Of a stretch of DNA of 64,000 bases, positions 41,166-62,427 are shown piece after piece (within the stretch, counting starts at the first letter, position 1; each line of letters begins with the position of its first letter). Both the position numbers and the translations under genes were made by a program. The notes beneath the pieces were generated by a model that did no database searches, had not been told where the DNA came from, and was given only the letters and a program-made list of their open reading frames with translations. This stretch comes from Sphaerolaimus hirsutus. Its lineage: Eukaryota; Nematoda; Chromadorea; Monhysterida; Sphaerolaimidae. Location: positions 9,689,855 to 9,753,854 of the forward strand of contig OZ038455.1 in NCBI GenBank assembly GCA_964036195.1, in the 5' to 3' direction.

Positions 41166-41311
41166 TTCCAGACCCTGTAAAATGTCATGCAAAGTGTCAA
41201 AAGTCATGAAAAATGCCCTGCAAAATGGCAAATCGGTTGCCATTTTGCAGGGCATTTTCCATGACTTTTGACACTTTGCGTGACATTTAACATTTTGCAG
41301 GGTCTGGGAGT
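41166..41311. repeat. near-perfect hairpin element (about 65-bp arms)
   Basis: The left arm CCAGACCCTGTAAAATGTCA... and the right arm ...CATTTTGCAGGGTCTGG are inverse over about 65 bp with a very short loop around ATCGG. Partial or full relatives occur at 38845, 42958, 43636 and 51425. Non-coding. Confidence 0.8.
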
Positions 41312-41506
41312 GCCCCCAGAATGATACGTAAAAGCCGGAAGTGCACACGCAATAAAAGAGCATCCTCCAAATTCACGCATGGCTGCATTATTGCATTATT
41401 CTGCGGCTCGGCCGGGAATCGAGCACGTGCTTATTTCAGGCGGCCGCGAAATAAAGGACTGAGAAATATGCTAGCGTACGGAAAGCAGCGAGCTTATTGT
41501 GAGCAA

Positions 41507-42020
41507 CAGAGTTGCTAAAAGTATCGAAATTCTTATCGCAGTATAAGAGAAAAAACATTAAGTATTTTTTACACACCCACAGAGTACATAAATCGTAAAG
41601 TGAGTTGTTTACTTTTACTCATGAGTAAATGTGAGTAAAATACTTTTTTCACAAGACAACGTAAAAGTAGGCGATTGAGTGAGTGAAATGTTCTCCATTT
41701 TTCACCAAAATCACTAATTTTCATATTTTTTGCCCATTTGCACCTAAAAATCGCCCATTTTCGGATTTTTTGGCTATATATGATCTTGTATACACATTTT
41801 TGGCTATTTTACTCTTTAACTCTTATCGCTTTTCCATCGTATGAAAAACCTTTAGAAATGGCTATCAGAAATAGGTACGTTTGTACTCGAGTACTTTGAA
41901 AAAGTATACCTAAAATGGAGTACACGAACTTTTTTTTCAGAGAAAGCGTAAATGTACTTACCCCCTGTACTCGAGTATACGTATTGATCGAGTAAAAGTA
42001 AATACGTTTTGACAACTATG
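41507..42020. mobile_element. hAT-like element, CAGAGTTG ends
   Basis: Left CAGAGTTGCTAAAAGTA and right TTTTGACAACTATG, with AGTAAA and GTAC words inside as in 11446-12277. Flanking octamers no longer match well, so it is older. Confidence 0.65.
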
Positions 42021-43635
42021 CAAAACAATGCGGTAGACAAGAACTCCACGGAACGCAACGTATTCGACTGCTAAAAAATTCAGCCCACGTTCAGAGCGGA
42101 AGACAACCAAGTTAAGGAAACCGTTTCCGCGCGTGCGGAATCGAAAACGTTCGGACGCGGAACCAGAATTGTCAGTGTATCGCGCAACAAACCAACGTCA
42201 GAGTTACAAAAGGGTCTTGTAATCTGCAACTATTTTACCCGTGTAGACGTTTCAACATAGCAACATCATTCCGGCTATTTCACGGACCCAAAAATGTCAT
42301 TTTTCATGAGTTTCGCATGCAACACAACCTAAAGACAATACCAGCAAATTGATCATGCTTTTCGAGCCCCTAAAGAAAATTGAGGCATAAAAACACCCTC
42401 AGAGACCGGCTGTTTTTGATTTTCCCATTTGTTTCGGTTAGCACTGTACTGCAGAAACCATTTGTTTATAACTGTCCATTTCGCAATGCACATGCAGAAA
42501 AACCTTCAAGTGCCATGCGCAGGGCAGCGTGCACGCACACTTAGCGAATATTTTTACTTAGTGAATAAAAGCAACGTGCAGTGCACAAATTAACTGTGCA
42601 CAAGGGACGTTATTTCAATGTTTCGTTCGGATACTGTAGCCACATTTTAGCTAAAATACTCCAGTCAAGGCCAAGGCAAAGTAAAATGGCGCCAACGCCA
42701 GAGTTCATGGCGCTGCCGCCATTTCCCACCACTATTAGAAGCGCAATGGTAAATGGGGCGCCTTTGTGTTTGAGCCACTTCGATCCCCCGAATATGATTG
42801 CGTGCGGCGCCTGGTGCGAAATCCCCGGATTTCATTCTGACGCGCAATTCAATAGTAAGCCTTATGCGCGGCATGACCAAACAGAGGTTACGCGTCAGCA
42901 CACCACGCTTTTGCTGGTAAAATATGGCTTAGAATTTGAATATGGCTTAGAACTCAGTTGCCATCTTGCAGGGCATTTTTCATGACTTTTGAAACTTTGC
43001 ATGACATTTGACATTTTACAGGGTCTGGGACCTGACATACGCAAATGGCTATGTACCTAAATATTTTTTGCCAGTTAATCAAACTAGTTGCCAGTGGTGG
43101 AAAAGCACAGGGGCACCAGCACCGGTGGTGTTGCGGTGTCCTTGAAATTTCCAATGGTGCCCTGACAGTTCCAGTGCCATTGCAGTTTTTCGCTAGTGCA
43201 TTTAGGTGCTAGTAACAGAGACAAGGTAGAAGGCACTGGGAAAGGCACCACCCTTGCAGTGCCTTTCAACCCTTGCATTGGTGCCGTGCCCCAAAGCTTA
43301 CAGGTGCCATTTCTAAGGACTGGCAGAGGTGCCGGTGCAGTGCGGTGCCATATTCCCCGGAGCCTTTAAGATCACTACTCGCTGCCCCACTAGACCATAG
43401 CATGGCTTTTTGTCTTGTGCAAATGCGCAAACGATAGCAGTGAAGTAAGAAATTGAAATGTCATAAGCGCAGGGCTAATAGGAAATTTCCAGTGGTACGA
43501 CTGGCAAAGCAAAATTATTTATCACTCACTGGCTGTGCAGTGTTTTTATTGAAGAACCAAAGCACAATTAAATATAACAATAGTGACAGACAGTGATGGA
43601 AATGCTGAGACATAGGAACCCTCCCTAGGACATAG
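42021..43635. other. intergenic with fragments of GCGCC and hairpin repeats
   Basis: No gene supported. A plus-strand open frame of 134 codons (42581-42985) crosses a GCGCC fragment and a hairpin-family half (42958-43030), so I treat it as chance. Around 43090-43370 the words GGTGCC and GGCACC recur in both orientations, another decayed word-type element. Confidence 0.5.
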
Positions 43636-43805
43636 GCACTCCCAGACCCTTTCAAAAGCCCTGTAAAATTTGAAATGTCATGCAAAGTGTCAGAAGTCAT
43701 GGAAAATGCCTTGCAAAATGGCAACAGTGTTGCCATTTTGCAAGGCATGTTCCATAACTTTTGATACTTTGCATGACATTTGACATTTTACAGAGTCTGG
43801 GAGTA
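43636..43805. repeat. hairpin element, full-length relative
   Basis: Left CACTCCCAGACCCTTTC and right CAGAGTCTGGGAGT, with arms built of the TGTCATGCAAAGTGTCA words and a centre AACAGTGTTG. Same family as 41166-41311. Confidence 0.75.
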
Positions 43806-44387
43806 ACACCTCGACAAAGATTTCATACACCCGACGGATGAAATCGCGACATCACCCAACATAGTTGTTAAAATACCGGTATTTTTGGAAAGTGTAAGTG
43901 TAAATACACTTTCCAAATTTTGAGTATGGATACCGAAAGTGTAAGGTATTTTAAAAATACCTAGGAATGTGTAAAAAAAGTGTAAGTGTAAAATTTTTTT
44001 TTAGAAAGAGCTCTCACTGTTGAGCATTAGAATACACCACTGTTTTCACATTTAGATCAATATAATTGTCATTTTTATGCATCATTTCACATTTTACTGC
44101 CTTTTATGAAACATTTCAGACTGTAGCAAATATTGTAGTGGTATGAAGTTCACTAATAATGGCACTTTTTCAGTGTTGATATTTACTGATTAAGCAATGC
44201 GATACACACTGTTTAAATGCAAGAATGGACATGCAGCAAATGTCAATGCAAAAGCCAGTTGACTTCATGTCCAGCTGGTGAATTTCCATTGATCTTGTCC
44301 TTTTTACAAAAGTATGATGAAACTGTAGAAAACCATGAGTACTGATCAAAGGTTGGAGATCAAAGGCCAGTTTGTACATTTGACATA

Positions 44388-45725
44388 TCTCCACCTATAC
44401 AATTTCGAGAGAACTGCACGCTAAGGATGCTTCAATGCAAAAGATAGGAGGCACAATCACAGGCCTCATTGTGCCCGATTTGTGTGTGTTTTTGCACACA
44501 ATGCAGTCACTATTTATTAGTACAAATGCCCTTTACAAACACGATCCACAATCTTGACAAACAGGGTTAGTAGATGGCAAAGTTGCTTCCCAAGAATGCA
44601 ATTGCACATGTATAGTGGGTTGACTTGAGTTTTTAGGGGCTGAGTTTACAATTCAGGGTTGAGTTGATGGGTGTTGATAAATTAGGGTTGAGTTGACAGA
44701 AGTTTAAAGATAAGGGGCTGTTGACACAAGTTACAAAATTAGAGGCTAAGTTTATGGGAGTTGAGTTGATGGGTGTTTGCCAAATTAGGGGCTGAGTTTA
44801 TGGGAGTTAACAATAACATTACCATAATCCTTAAGTGAGGCCCCCGGGGCTAAAAAATATAAATTGTGATATAATGCATTTGTGGGTTACTGATTACAAT
44901 GATTTGAAATATGCACTCCATTCTGACAGTACATTACGATAACCCTGAAATTGAACACAAAATGGGGCCAAAATTTTCAAATTGTGAAATGATTCTCCAC
45001 CTATACAATTTCAAGAGAACTGCACGCTAAGGATGCTTCAATGCAAAAGATAGGAGGCACAATCACAGGCCTCATTGTGCCCGATTCGTGTGTGTTTTTG
45101 CACACAATGCAGTCACTATTTCTCCACCTATACAATTTCGAGAGAACTGCACGCTAAGGATGCTTCAATGCAAAAGATAGGAGGCACAATCACAGGCCTC
45201 ATTGTGCCCGATTTGTGTGTGTTTTTGCACACAATGCAGTCACTATTTATTAGTACAAATGCCCTTTACAAACACTGTCCACAATCTTGACAAACAGGGT
45301 TAGTAGATGGCAAAGTTGCTTCCCAAGAATGCAATTGCACATGTATAGTGGGTTGACTTGAGTTTTTAGGGGCTGAGTTTACAATTCAGGGTTGAGTTGA
45401 TGGGTGTTGATAAATTAGGGTTGAGTTGACAGAAGTTTAAAGATAAGGGGCTGTTGACACAAGTTTAAAAATTAGAGGCTGAGTTTATGGGAGTTGAGTT
45501 GATGGGTGTTTGCCAAATTAGGGGCTGAGTTTATGGGAGTTAACAATAACATTACCATAATCCTTAAGTGAGGCCCCCGGGGCTAAAAAATATAAATTGT
45601 GATATAATGCATTTGTGGGTTACTGATTACAATGATTTGAAATATGCACTCCATTCTGACAGTACATTACGATAACCCTGAAATTGAACCCAAAATGGGG
45701 CCAAAATTTTCAAATTGTGAAATGA
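44388..45725. repeat. 605-bp segmental duplication with a third partial copy
   Basis: The block beginning TCTCCACCTATACAATTTC at about 44388 recurs at about 45120 with very few differences over roughly 605 bp. A 128-bp start of it also occurs at about 44993-45120. Confidence 0.85.
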
Positions 45726-47800
45726 TGCATTGTGGGTTTCTAATTGCACTGATTTGATATATAATGCACTCCATTTTGACACTACATTACCATAACCCTG
45801 AAAATGAACCACTGGGGCCAAAAACATTCAATTTGTGAAATGATGCATTTTTGGGTTTCTGGTTGCACTGATTTCAAATTTAGGTTTCTGATTGCACTGA
45901 TTTGATATATGCACTCCATTGACACTACATTACCATAACCCGAAAAATGAACCCATGGGGCCAAATACTTTCAATTTGAGAAATGATGCATTTTCAGGTT
46001 TCTGATTGCACTCATTTGAAATATGCACTTCATTTTGACACTACATTACCATAACCCTGAAAATGAACCACTGGGGCCAAAAAATTTCAATTTGTGAAAT
46101 GATGCATTTTTGGGTTTCTGATTGCACTGATTTCAAATTTGGGTTTCTGATTGCACTGATTTGATATATGCACTCCATTTTGACACTACATTACCATAAC
46201 CCTCAAAATGGACCCATGGGGTTAAATACTTTCAATTTGAGAAATGATGCATTTTCGGGTTTCTGATTGCACTCATCTGAAATATGCACTTCATTTTGAC
46301 ACTACATTACCATAACCCTAAAATGAACCCCCTGGGCCAAAAACTTTCAAATCATAAAATGATGGATTTGTGAGTTTCTGAGTGTAGTGATTTCAAATAT
46401 GCCCAGGGCTTAAAAAATTAGAAATTGTGAAATGATTCAATGTGGGTTTCTAATTGCACTGATTTGAAATATGCACTCCGTTTTGACACTACATAACCCT
46501 GAAAACTACATAACCATAACCCTGAAAATGAACCTCTGGAGCCAAAAACTTTCAATTTGTGAAATCATTCATTTTTGGGTTTCTGATTGCACTGATTTCA
46601 AATTTGGGTCTATGATTGCACCAATTTGATATATGCACTCCATTTTGACACTACATTACCATAACCCTAAAAATGAACCCATGGGGCCAAATACTTTCAA
46701 TTTGAGAAATGATGCATTTTCGGGTTTCTGATAGCACTCATTTGAAATATGCACTTCATTTTGACACTACATTACCATAACCCTAAAAATGAACCCCCTG
46801 GGCCAAAAACTTTCAAACCATAAAATGATGGATTTGTGGGTTTCAGAGTGTAGCTATTTCAAATATGCCCAGGGCTTAAAAAATTAGAAATTGTGAAATG
46901 ATTCGATGTGGGTTTCTAATTGCACTGATTTGAAATATGCAATCCATTTTGACACTACATAACCCTGAAAACTACATAACCATAACCATGAAAATGAACC
47001 TCTGGAGCCAAAAACTTTCAATTTGTGAAATCATTCATTTTCAGGTTTCTGATTGCACTCATTTGAAATATGCACTTCATTTTGACACTACATTACCATA
47101 ACCATAAAAATGAACCCCCTAAGCCAAAAACTTTCAAATCATAAAATGATGCATTTGTGGGTTTCTGATTGTAGCGATTTCAAATATGCACTCCATTTTG
47201 ACACTACATTACTAAAACTCTGAAATTGAACCCCTAGACCCAAAAATTTCTAATTGTGAAATGATGCATTTTGCAGGTTTCTTATTGCACTGATTTGAAA
47301 TGACTCAATTTCAACTCTACATTACTGTAAGCCTTAAATTGAACCCATGGGGCTAATAAATTAGAAATTGTGAAATGATGCATTTGTGGCTTTTTGATTG
47401 CCTTGATTTGAAATATGCACTTCATTTTGACACTACATTACCATAACCCTGAAAATGAACCCCCAGGGCCAAAAATTTTCAAATCATAAAATGATGTGTT
47501 TGTGGGTTTCTGATTGTAGCGATTTCAAATATGCACTCCATTTTGACACCACATTACTAAAACCCTGATAATGAACCCCCGGGCACAAAAACTTTCAATT
47601 TGTGAAATGATGCGTTTGTGGGTTTTTTATTGCAGTGATTTGAGATGTGCACTCCATTTCTACTCTACATTACCATAACCTTTTAAGTCTAACCCTTGGG
47701 GCTAAAAAATTGAAAATTGTGAATTGATGCATTTGTGGATTGATGATAGTGATTTTTTGAAATATTCATACCATTTTCACACTACATTACCATAAACCTG
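45650..47800. repeat. diverged satellite array, unit about 120-150 bp
   Basis: The unit contains TGCACTCCATTTTGACACTA, ACATTACCATAACCCTGAAA and TTTCTGATTGCACTGATTTG, repeated roughly 14 times with indels. No coding sense. Confidence 0.85.
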
Positions 47801-47804
47801 AAAA

Positions 47805-48205
47805 TGAGTTTACGGGAGTTTCCAAATTAGGGGCTGAGTTTATGGGAGTTTCCAAATTAGGGGCTGATTTTAAGGGAGTTTCCAAATTAGGGGCTGAGTT
47901 TATGGGAGTTTCAAAATTAGGGGCTGAGTTTATTGGAGTATCCAAATTAGGGCTGAGTTTACAGCAGTTTCCAAATTATGGGTTGAGTTTACAGGAGTTT
48001 CCAAAATTGGGGGCTGAGTTTATGGGAGTTTTCAAATTAGAGGCTGAGTTTATGGGAGCTTACAAATAAGTGGCTGAGTTTATGGGAGTTTGCAAGTTAG
48101 GGGCTGAGTTTACAAGAGTTTGCAAGTTAGGGGCTGAGTTTATAGGAGTTTCCAAATTAGGGGCTGAGTTTACAGGAGTTTCCAAACTAGGGGCTGTGTT
48201 TACAG
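47805..48205. repeat. 30-bp minisatellite GAGTTTATGGGAGTTTCCAA
   Basis: About 13 tandem copies of a unit of about 30 bp (GAGTTTATGGGAGTTTCCAA then ATTAGGGGCT). Because the unit is a multiple of three, long repetitive frames appear on both strands; they are not evidence of a gene. Scattered earlier copies lie at 44640-44810 and 45360-45540. Confidence 0.88.
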
Positions 48206-48745
48206 GATTTAGAGGGGGTCCCCATGGGGTGCCATTTTTGGGGGGTCTCCAGGGGGTGCCATTTTCTGGAGGTACATATGGGGGTGCCATTTCAAGGGGG
48301 TCCACATAGGGTGCCATTTTTTGGGTGGTCCCCAGGGGTGCCATTTTTTGGTGGTCCTCAGGGGGGTGCTATATTTTTTTTTGCAGGGGGGTCCTAAGGG
48401 GGTGCCATTTTGGGGTGGTCCCCAGGGGGTGCCATTTTTGGAGAGTCCCCAGGGGGAGCCAACTTTGGGTGGGTCCCCAGGGGGTGCCATTTTTGTGGGG
48501 GTTCCTAGGGGGTGCCATGTTTGGGGGGTCCCCAGGGGGTGCTATTTTGGGGGGTCCCAAGGGGGTGCCATTTTTGGGGGGTCCCTAAGGGGTGCCATTT
48601 TTCAGTGGTCCTCAGGGGGTGCCGTATTTGTGGGGCCCTAGGGGGTCTCATTTTTGGGTGGTTCCCAGGGGGTGCCACTTTTGGGGGGTTCCCCGGGGGG
48701 TGCCATTTGGAGGAGGGTCCCCATTGGGGTGTCAGTTTTTGCAAG
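48206..48745. repeat. G-rich minisatellite, unit about 29 bp
   Basis: About 18 copies of a unit like GGGGGTGCCATTTTTGGGGG followed by GTCCCCAGG. Repeated G-tracts of four or more give G-quadruplex potential on the plus strand. Open frames across it are repeat artefacts. Confidence 0.88.
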
Positions 48746-48766
48746 CCTCTGAGTAGTGGGTACCTT

Positions 48767-49240
48767 TAGCAGGATTCTCTCCAACCTTCAGTTGGGTTTT
48801 GTGGTTCTCTACAATTAATACCACAAGGATTTACAAACACAAAAAGAACAGCAAAGCACAAATGTAACCAATTGAAGATTACAACAAAGTTTGACACCTT
48901 GCAAAAACCACACTATCATATCACAAAACCTATACCACACAGAATGCACACTGCACACCATCATACCAAATCGCAAACTGTCCACATTTTACTACCGAGT
49001 TTCATGCCCAACCATTTTACAGTTAACAGTTTTACATTTTACCAACCAAGTTTACAAAAATCCATTCCAAAACATTGCATCTTTGGTATTGGTCTTGTTA
49101 TTGTTGGTACATTACATGCTGCATTTCAAAACACATGCCTAGCATGTGGGCAAACTTAACTAAAGTATCATATTTTCTCCAATGGTATCAATTGTAGAGA
49201 ACCACAAAACCCGACCGAAGGTCGGAGAGAATCCTGCTAG
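48767..49240. mobile_element. terminal-inverted-repeat element inside the composite
   Basis: Left TAGCAGGATTCTCTCCAACC and right inverse, with inverted match continuing over about 48 bp (TTTTGTGGTTCTCTACAATT on the left). The interior is AT-rich without a long frame. Confidence 0.75.
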
Positions 49241-49491
49241 TTTTCTACATTCATGCATAACTGCATGTGTGCACTGTGCAGTTATTTTTTGTACATGACC
49301 CTATTTTATGCTTTCTCAAAAACAGGGCCATCTGAAAGAAAAAAATACACTTTCTGTACCTGGGTATTTTGCTCAGGAAAGTGTAAAAAAGTGTATGGGT
49401 ATTTTATGAAAGTGTAAGTGTAAATATAAATACCCACTTACCCGGGTTTTTCGGGTAAGTGTAAATACACTTTCGCAACTCTGTCACCCAA

Positions 49492-50060
49492 CATCATTTC
49501 TTGGCAGCGGCCCAATTCTCTCCGTCTTGAATCTTTCGGGTGGTTTCATCCATGCTATAGATTTTGTCGGATTTTTAAATGCACTCTGCCTTACGGGGAA
49601 AATGCTGGCCTCTAGGTTTTCCCTTCCGAGCCGGCATCACGCGACAATAGTAATCGGACAAAGTATAAATAGGGAAAGATTTGGACAGATGATAGGAAAT
49701 TGAGGTGGTACAGCGGGCAAATACAGATAGTAAGGAAATACCGTGTTGTATTAAATACAAGAGCCAATAAGGTATAGCAAACATGGCTTGGGTCTTAAGC
49801 ATGCAGTGAACCTCACATACCCAGCATGTCAGCCCAAACCCACAAAAATGGATAGAACTCGGATATAAGGCTTAACGGGAGAGCTTACATAGCGCACAGA
49901 ATAGGATAAAAAAGCGAACTAGGTACTCATATTAAGACTTTGAGTGGCGCATGCGCACAGGCAGCTGGCTAAATGCCACAATCCACCGGACGAATTGCGC
50001 ACATTAAAAAGCCCGCGTGCGAGAGGCAAGGCACGCAATTTCACGTGCGCTCCGAGACTG
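49492..50060. other. intergenic, nothing recognised
   Basis: No gene or repeat terminus identified. Confidence 0.45.
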
Positions 50061-50068
50061 CACAGCTT

Positions 50069-50571
50069 CACAGTTGTTAATGCGTATTTACTTTTACTCA
50101 AAAAGTATGCATACTCGAGTACCGAGTAAATACGCGTACGGATAATTTGAAAAGTATCTGTACGCGCCCGTACGCTTACTTTTTGAGAGTACTCTAGGAC
50201 GGTGGAGTAATTTTTGCGAGTACAAAAAGAGTATTTTTGCTATTCGGGACCCTGCTTTTCATAAAGAATACTTATTGATAGAAAGAAAATACCTTTTGTT
50301 GTACATAGTAAACATTCATAAAGCTCCCTTCTACATTTTCCAGAAAGAAAATGAAATATTACTCACTTTTATGCTTTCCTGAGAGAAAAATAAATACTCA
50401 AATCTACGATTTCTGGGAAAAAGGTATTTACTTTACTCTGATTTACCCACGAGTAAATATAAAACAATCTTACTTTACGCTTTCTGTACTCTGTATGGGG
50501 GGGGGATGAGTAAAAACAAAATAGTTTATGCATACGCATACTTGCAAGGTTTGGTAAGTTTAACAACTCTG
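50069..50571. mobile_element. hAT-like element, CACAGTTGTTA/CAACTCTG ends
   Basis: Flanking octamers CACAGCTT and CACAGGTT differ at one position. AGTAAA and GTACGC words fill it in both orientations. Same family as 11446-12277. Confidence 0.78.
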
Positions 50572-51727
50572 CACAGGTTAGGCTGCACTCAACGATGTCA
50601 AAAACACAGAAAGTCATTGAATGTCTGTGTTTTTGTTTTACACAGGAACACGGAAACTAGGGCTGTATCCATGGGGACCCGCCTTCCGGGTGAGACATGA
50701 AAAACGCAGTGAAATAGGGCTTTCAGTATCAATTTTTGGTCTTTGTAAAACGCATATCCCACTACCCAAGCGGTATTTTCAGTAAATCAGTCGCTTTAGT
50801 CCCAACTCCATGTGAAATGGACTCAATTTTGTGCCTGCAGCACTATATGTATGTGTTTTTACATACATATACAGCGGTTCTAAGCGCCAGCGCCAATGAC
50901 GCCATGGCGTGACGCCTATGTATGGCTTTGGCGCCAAAACGCCATTCCACCTCTGTGTAGGGAAAATTTTAGGGGCCCCACCCGTTCGCCGGCCTCCGTA
51001 AACAAGCAGCCCCCGCACAAAAATCCTGGATACGTCCCTGACGGAAACTGAAAGTTTAAAAAAAAACTTAACACTCGAATGAGTTTTATTGGAGAACACG
51101 GAATCACGGAAAAGTTTTTTTGTGTTCATTGGATTCAAGCAATACTATACTGTGTTTAACTGAACAAAATAAAGTACCAACCTACCTATATTAGTCTGTA
51201 GACTCATTTATCAAATATGGGCAAACCGCAAAGTGCTTAGACACGACAACATACGATACCCACGCACATTTACATCAATGTATTTTTACTCGCGGTTCAC
51301 TACAAAAGACGCGCAAAAACTTATAACGCAATGTGCCAGGTGCCCCCGAAAACCAGTGTAAACTTGAACTTTTAAATTTTAAGGAATATTCAATGATGGC
51401 AGCAAAAATCCGACACATGGTACCACTCCCTGACCCTGTAAAATGGCATGACATTTTTCATTTTACAGGACATTTCACAGGGTTTGGGAGGGCCAATGGT
51501 TTCGTCACAATTCAGGTTTGTCCCTTGAATGGATTTCTGGCTAGGTTGCAAAATTCAGGTCGCACATATGCGAACTAATTTGCGTACCCAAGCATTTTGC
51601 GCAGTGTCTACAACGCAAAACTGGTGCTTAAACAAAAGTCCATAAACACAATGGGCAAGAATAGCAATGAAAATAGGGCACCCGAACAATTATTCACATA
51701 TTTCAAACTTCCTGACATAGGTGAGCA
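50572..51727. other. intergenic with GCGCC and hairpin fragments
   Basis: GCGCC words at about 50885-50945 and an end reading GGATACGTCCCTG at about 51040 match the element at 57184-58030, here truncated. A hairpin-family half lies at about 51425-51490. No gene. Confidence 0.5.
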
Positions 51728-51818
51728 TAGGGATGGCACGTTTGTTTAAACCGTTTAAAAAACAACGTTGTTTTTAAAAAACCCAGGGTCGTTAAAAAAC
51801 AGTTTTGTGCCATCCCTA
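51728..51818. mobile_element. 91-bp hAT-like MITE
   Basis: Exact octamer GGTGAGCA flanks it (51720-51727, 51819-51826). Ends are TAGGGATGGCAC and GTGCCATCCCTA. The interior is AAACCGTTTAAAAAACAACG and its inverse. The smallest intact element of the set. Confidence 0.88.
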
Positions 51819-52026
51819 GGTGAGCAATAGTTGAATAATGAGAACTACCAACTTTTCAATTGTATTGTCTATATCATGTGCTAATGTGCATTAAGACAAA
51901 AACCCAAATACGGAATCGGGATCATGTGCGCATTTTTTAAACAGAGTACAAAGTCCGGTCACGTAAAATCAAAAAAGTGAACGACACCCGAGATACCATC
52001 CTAAGAGCACTTGAGATACATTTTCC

Positions 52027-60525
<8,499 letters not shown>

Positions 60526-60830
60526 CTGTGCATGGAGAATAGTATAGAGTGAAGCGTAATGTGAATCGCACAAGTTATCTATTTATGTTGCACTCAACAT
60601 AAATAAAACCTAATTTCGATGTGCAATGGGCTCAGATGTGTGATAGGTAGAATAAGATGTGTACCCGGTCTAGATGTGTGATGGGTTTAGATGTATACTA
60701 GGCTTCAGTCGTTTTTGCAAAATGGGGTCGTTGAAAAAGTGTTTTTTATCAGTAGTCTGTAGTAAAATTTGTTGGAGATGCAGTCATAGCTGAAATCGGG
60801 GGTAGTAAATTTAGGGTGGGGGGTCGGCCC

Positions 60831-61302
60831 TAGGGTGTCAACAAAAAGTTTTTGGCGGAAAACAGAAACGGAAAAAATTTTGAACTTGCCGGAAAACGGA
60901 AACGGAAAATTTTTTTGCACTTGCCGGAAAACGGACAAATGAAAGGCCGGAAAACGGAAACGGAAAAATTTGCTGCAATTATGCCGGAAACGGAAAAAAC
61001 TTGCTGAAATTTTGCCGGAAATGGAAAAAAAATTGCAGAAATTTATCCGGAAAAAAAATTTTGCTGAAATCTTGCTAGAAATATACAAAATTCACATAAT
61101 TATGAACCTTCATGCATGTTTACCAGTTTGGCAACAGAAAATTGAGCTGGAAAATGAAAACAGTTAGAAAAACAGACAATTGAGCTGGAAAACGGAAAAT
61201 GGGCCGGAAAAACGGAAACGGAAAAAAAATTTAGCAGCCCGAAAACGGAAAAAAAATTTGCCTGCGGAAAGCGGAAACGGAAAACGGAAAGTAGACACCC
61301 TA
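60831..61302. mobile_element. hAT-like MITE, GGAAAACGG word family
   Basis: Exact octamer GTCGGCCC at 60823-60830 and 61303-61310. Ends TAGGGTGTCAAC and a near-inverse GTAGACACCCTA. GGAAAACGGAAACGG arrays at both ends. Upstream of HELLS-like exon a in its intron. Confidence 0.88.
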
Positions 61303-61741
61303 GTCGGCCCCCGAGCACGTGCTTGTAACTTCGGAACCGCTCAGCGAAAATTGTTGATATTTGGGTATAGTATGGTTTCAGGTCGGGGCTAACATGAAAC
61401 TCGACAGCATCCTCGAATAGTCCCGCAGTCTCGAGATAAGGGGGGTCTATAAAAAGGTGGTCATCAGGGGTCTGGTAGGGGGGGGGGGTTACCGCCCCCC
61501 CACCAAACGCTCCAGCTATCGATCCATCCTGGAAGCTGCTCCGCTATCTATCGATCCCGAGGCGAAATTTTTGGCTACTATTCCCTGAACCCCCCCCCCC
61601 CCCAAAAAAAAAAATCGCCAGCTATCCATCTATCCTGGAGCGATTTTTGAGAAATTTACCCTAATTTTCGCTCAAAATCGCTACTTTTCATACCTAATTA
61701 TATATTTTCACCGTCAAAATCATCAATGTGTATGTCTTATC

Positions 61742-62427
61742 TAGGGTTGGAAAAACAACGTTTTTTTTAACTCGATGTTTTTAAAAAAAACAACGTTTTT
61801 TTATATAAAAAAACGTTTTTTTTTTGTAAAAGCTGCCAGATATGACCTAGTGTCAACATATATAGGTATATCAGACACTGGCAATACTCTGTGATGTTAA
61901 ATATGACCATATAATGGCTGTGGAGCCATGGGATAGCATTATAAGTGGTGATTTGTGTCAAAAATATCCATTTTTCGTCGACATATCGTTTGTATATCGC
62001 CTTATAGTCGAATGTTCGTGACTTCAGGTAAAGTTTGGCACGGAATGGTGATCAAACAAGGTTATAAAAGGAGGTTGTTACTTTGGGAGTGAAGTTACAC
62101 ACTGTGGAGGTACATGGAAGCACATTACCTCAATATTATATATTACAGCAACATATGTCGGCTTATTCACCCATGGTAGCACATAGAAATGGATGTTTTG
62201 ATACTAAAAATGCAACAAAACCAATGAAAACAACCACCAATGTCAATTTGTGTGTGAAATTGCGCGCTTGCGCCCAAAAATTTTGCAAAATACCTAGTGC
62301 TTAGTACTAAAAATTTCGGCCGATGTTTTTTTAAAAAAAAAAACATTTCGGACGTCATGTTTTAAAAAAAAAAAAAACGTTTTAAAAAAAAAAAAAAACG
62401 TTTAAACAAAAACATCGGCCAACCCTA
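61742..62427. mobile_element. hAT-like MITE, AAAACGTTTTT words
   Basis: Exact octamer GTCTTATC at 61734-61741 and 62428-62435. Ends TAGGGTTGG and CCAACCCTA. AAAAAAACGTTTTT runs near both ends, ordinary DNA in the middle. Confidence 0.88.

Larger units (their letters stand above)
43860..49483. mobile_element. 5.6-kb hAT-ended composite holding satellite arrays
   Basis: Exact octamer TCACCCAA flanks it (43852-43859 and 49484-49491). Ends are CATAGTTGTTAAAATAC and its imperfect inverse GCAACTCTG. Subterminal zones repeat AAAGTGTAAGTGTAAATAC. Between them lie a 605-bp duplication, a satellite of about 130 bp and two minisatellites of about 30 bp. No transposase frame. Confidence 0.8.

Noticed and set aside
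42581..42985. 134-codon plus-strand frame
   Set aside because: It crosses a GCGCC fragment and half of a hairpin repeat, with no domain or splice context.
45650..48745. CRISPR-like array
   Set aside because: Repeats are tandem without unique spacers, and the setting is a eukaryotic chromosome.
47842..48769. Glycine/valine- and proline-rich frames of 60-106 codons on both strands
   Set aside because: They come from minisatellites of about 30 bp whose length keeps frames open. The translated repeats have no independent support.
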